Positions 6,327 through 7,328 of a DNA stretch of 7,328 bases are shown piece after piece. The stretch's first letter is position 1; each line of letters opens with the position of its first letter. The notes under the pieces were generated by a model. The model saw only the letters and a program-made list of their open reading frames with translations. It made no database searches and was not told the origin of the DNA. Where the stretch lies: the NCBI GenBank assembly GCA_027294815.1, contig JAPULP010000180.1, positions 1-7,328 on the forward strand. The letters are read 5' to 3'. Source of the DNA: Gemmatimonadota bacterium (GTDB lineage: Bacteria; Gemmatimonadota; Gemmatimonadetes; Gemmatimonadales; GWC2-71-9). A program made the position numbers and the translations under genes.

Positions 6327-7229
6327 TCACGGGGGGCCCACCGCCGTGACACCTCGACGCCCGACAGTAACGAGGTAGATGCTCAAACCCATGACTCCAA
6401 ACCCACCCAATAGCCGCCACCCTAATGGTTCGGACAATGCCACACTGCCAAAGAAGACACCAACCGCGGTCTCGAAGATCACTCCCATGCTTACGAAGGT
6501 CGCTTCGAGCCGTTTGAGCAACCAGAAGAGCCCAAGATAACACCCCACGGTCACGGCAAGGGCGAGATAGACAATGCTACCGATGGCGGCGGCCGTGAAA
6601 GTCATGGACGTGTCCCGCTCGAGTGTCACGGCGAGTGCGCCGAGCAATACGGCCGCCGACGAGACCTGGAGGGCGGTAAGCCAGAGGGTCGAGGTTTCGC
6701 GGCCATGCCGCCGCACCATCACCGCCCCGACCGCACTCGCGACCGAGGCGATCAGGACCGCGACCACGGCCGCGATAGGCACCGCCGCGCCGAGTGATGG
6801 ACCCACGAGCAGGACCACCGAAACCATGGCCAACGCCGTACCGCTGACCTTGCCAAGGGACAACGGCTCGTCCCGCAAGAGAAAGTGCGCCGCCACCGCC
6901 GTAAAGGCGGGGAACGTGGCGAAGAGGATCGCCGTCAGGCCCGATGAGATGGACTGCTCGGCCCAAAAAATCAGCGCGTATGGGACGCCGATCTGCGGCA
7001 GCCCAATCGCCATCCAAAACCAAACCTCACTGCCCTTGGGACGTCGACTCCCATCCACAATCTGGGCCAACGCCAACAGTGTGACCGCCGCGAGCACCGT
7101 ACGGGACGCCGCGAATGTGAAAGGTTCCAGATCGCGGAGCCCGATCCGTATCACACCCCACGTCGTACCCCAAACGAGGCCGATCCCAAGCCACACCGTA
7201 CCTGGGAGTAGCCGGCCTTGAATACTCAT
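6327..7229 (-). CDS. EamA-family (drug/metabolite superfamily) transporter
   Basis: The 300-residue protein is almost wholly hydrophobic, with about ten membrane helices. It shows the family's internal duplication: the first EamA unit spans about 10-142 and the second about 150-290. The N-terminal LVWGTTWGVIRIGL (18-31) and the repeat-end motifs RDEPLS (119-124) and LSEPLGW (265-271) fit the family, and the length is typical. Such proteins move small metabolites, amino acids or drugs across the inner membrane; the substrate cannot be read from sequence. The ATG at 7229 has no strong ribosome site. The upstream gene on the same strand ends 35 nt before it, so the two may be co-transcribed. Confidence 0.92.
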   Translation of the reverse strand: MSIQGRLLPGTVWLGIGLVWGTTWGVIRIGLRDLEPFTFAASRTVLAAVTLLALAQIVDGSRRPKGSEVWFWMAIGLPQIGVPYALIFWAEQSISSGLTAILFATFPAFTAVAAHFLLRDEPLSLGKVSGTALAMVSVVLLVGPSLGAAVPIAAVVAVLIASVASAVGAVMVRRHGRETSTLWLTALQVSSAAVLLGALAVTLERDTSMTFTAAAIGSIVYLALAVTVGCYLGLFWLLKRLEATFVSMGVIFETAVGVFFGSVALSEPLGWRLLGGFGVMGLSIYLVTVGRRGVTAVGPP

Positions 7230-7264
7230 GGGAGGGGAAGACAGCTCGCGAACGCGACCCGCGG

Positions 7265-7327
7265 TTAGAGAACCAACCCGATGGTCATACCAACTACAAC
7301 GGCCAAGGCAACGAGGACGAGGGTGAA
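7265..7327 (-). CDS. C-terminal end of an unidentified membrane protein (partial)
   Basis: A minus-strand frame enters from the right edge and ends at TAA (7265-7267). The 20 visible residues, FTLVLVALAVVVGMTIGLVL, are uniformly hydrophobic and would make a C-terminal membrane helix. This is too little to name a family, and chance coding cannot be excluded. The same strand and the 35-nt gap to the EamA gene are compatible with an operon. Confidence 0.4.
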   Translation of the reverse strand, partial: FTLVLVALAVVVGMTIGLVL

Positions 7328-7328
7328 C

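Noticed and set aside
6574..7221. A 215-codon plus-strand frame
   Set aside because: It is the mirror of the EamA transporter gene; its Ala/Thr/Arg-rich product has no membrane pattern or known motif.

Overview
This window reads as chromosomal DNA of a high-GC, Gram-negative bacterium. It carries an E. coli-like (hexameric type) citrate synthase, a probable exported M14 metallopeptidase and a membrane-anchored AsmA-like protein. The combination, and the large M14 carboxypeptidase type in particular, would suit Gemmatimonadota or a related soil or aquatic lineage. That placement is inference from gene style only. I see no tRNA, rRNA, CRISPR array, insertion sequence or phage gene.

Layout from left to right. 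(1) Positions 1-1885, minus strand: 628 codons of an M14-family zinc carboxypeptidase with a signal peptide; its C-terminus lies beyond the left edge. (2) Positions 1886-2036: a divergent intergenic region with a TATAAT box facing the peptidase and the GTG-start ribosome site of the next gene. (3) Positions 2037-3374, plus strand: gltA, citrate synthase. (4) Positions 3375-3450: an AT-rich inverted repeat built from 7-nt units, which fills the gap between two convergent genes. (5) Positions 5751-3447, minus strand: a two-gene operon with a 4-nt gap, encoding a small polytopic DUF2062/TIGR03546-type membrane protein followed by a 593-residue TIGR03545-type protein. The latter has one N-terminal membrane anchor, an AsmA-like region and a C-terminal coiled coil. 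(6) Positions 5794-5883: a second heptamer-built inverted repeat, GC-rich, followed on the minus strand by six T, so it looks like an intrinsic terminator. (7) Positions 5881-6240, minus strand: a stand-alone response-regulator receiver domain. (8) Positions 6327-7229, minus strand: a 10-TM EamA/DMT-family transporter. (9) Positions 7265-7327, minus strand: the hydrophobic C-terminal end of a gene entering from the right.

The genes do not form one obvious pathway. The best candidate for an undescribed system is the tightly coupled TIGR03546-TIGR03545 pair, which I suggest may act in envelope or lipid transport. The most unusual DNA-level signal is that both prominent intergenic hairpins share a 7-nt phased architecture although their base sequences are unrelated, and both run into the stop codon of a flanking gene.
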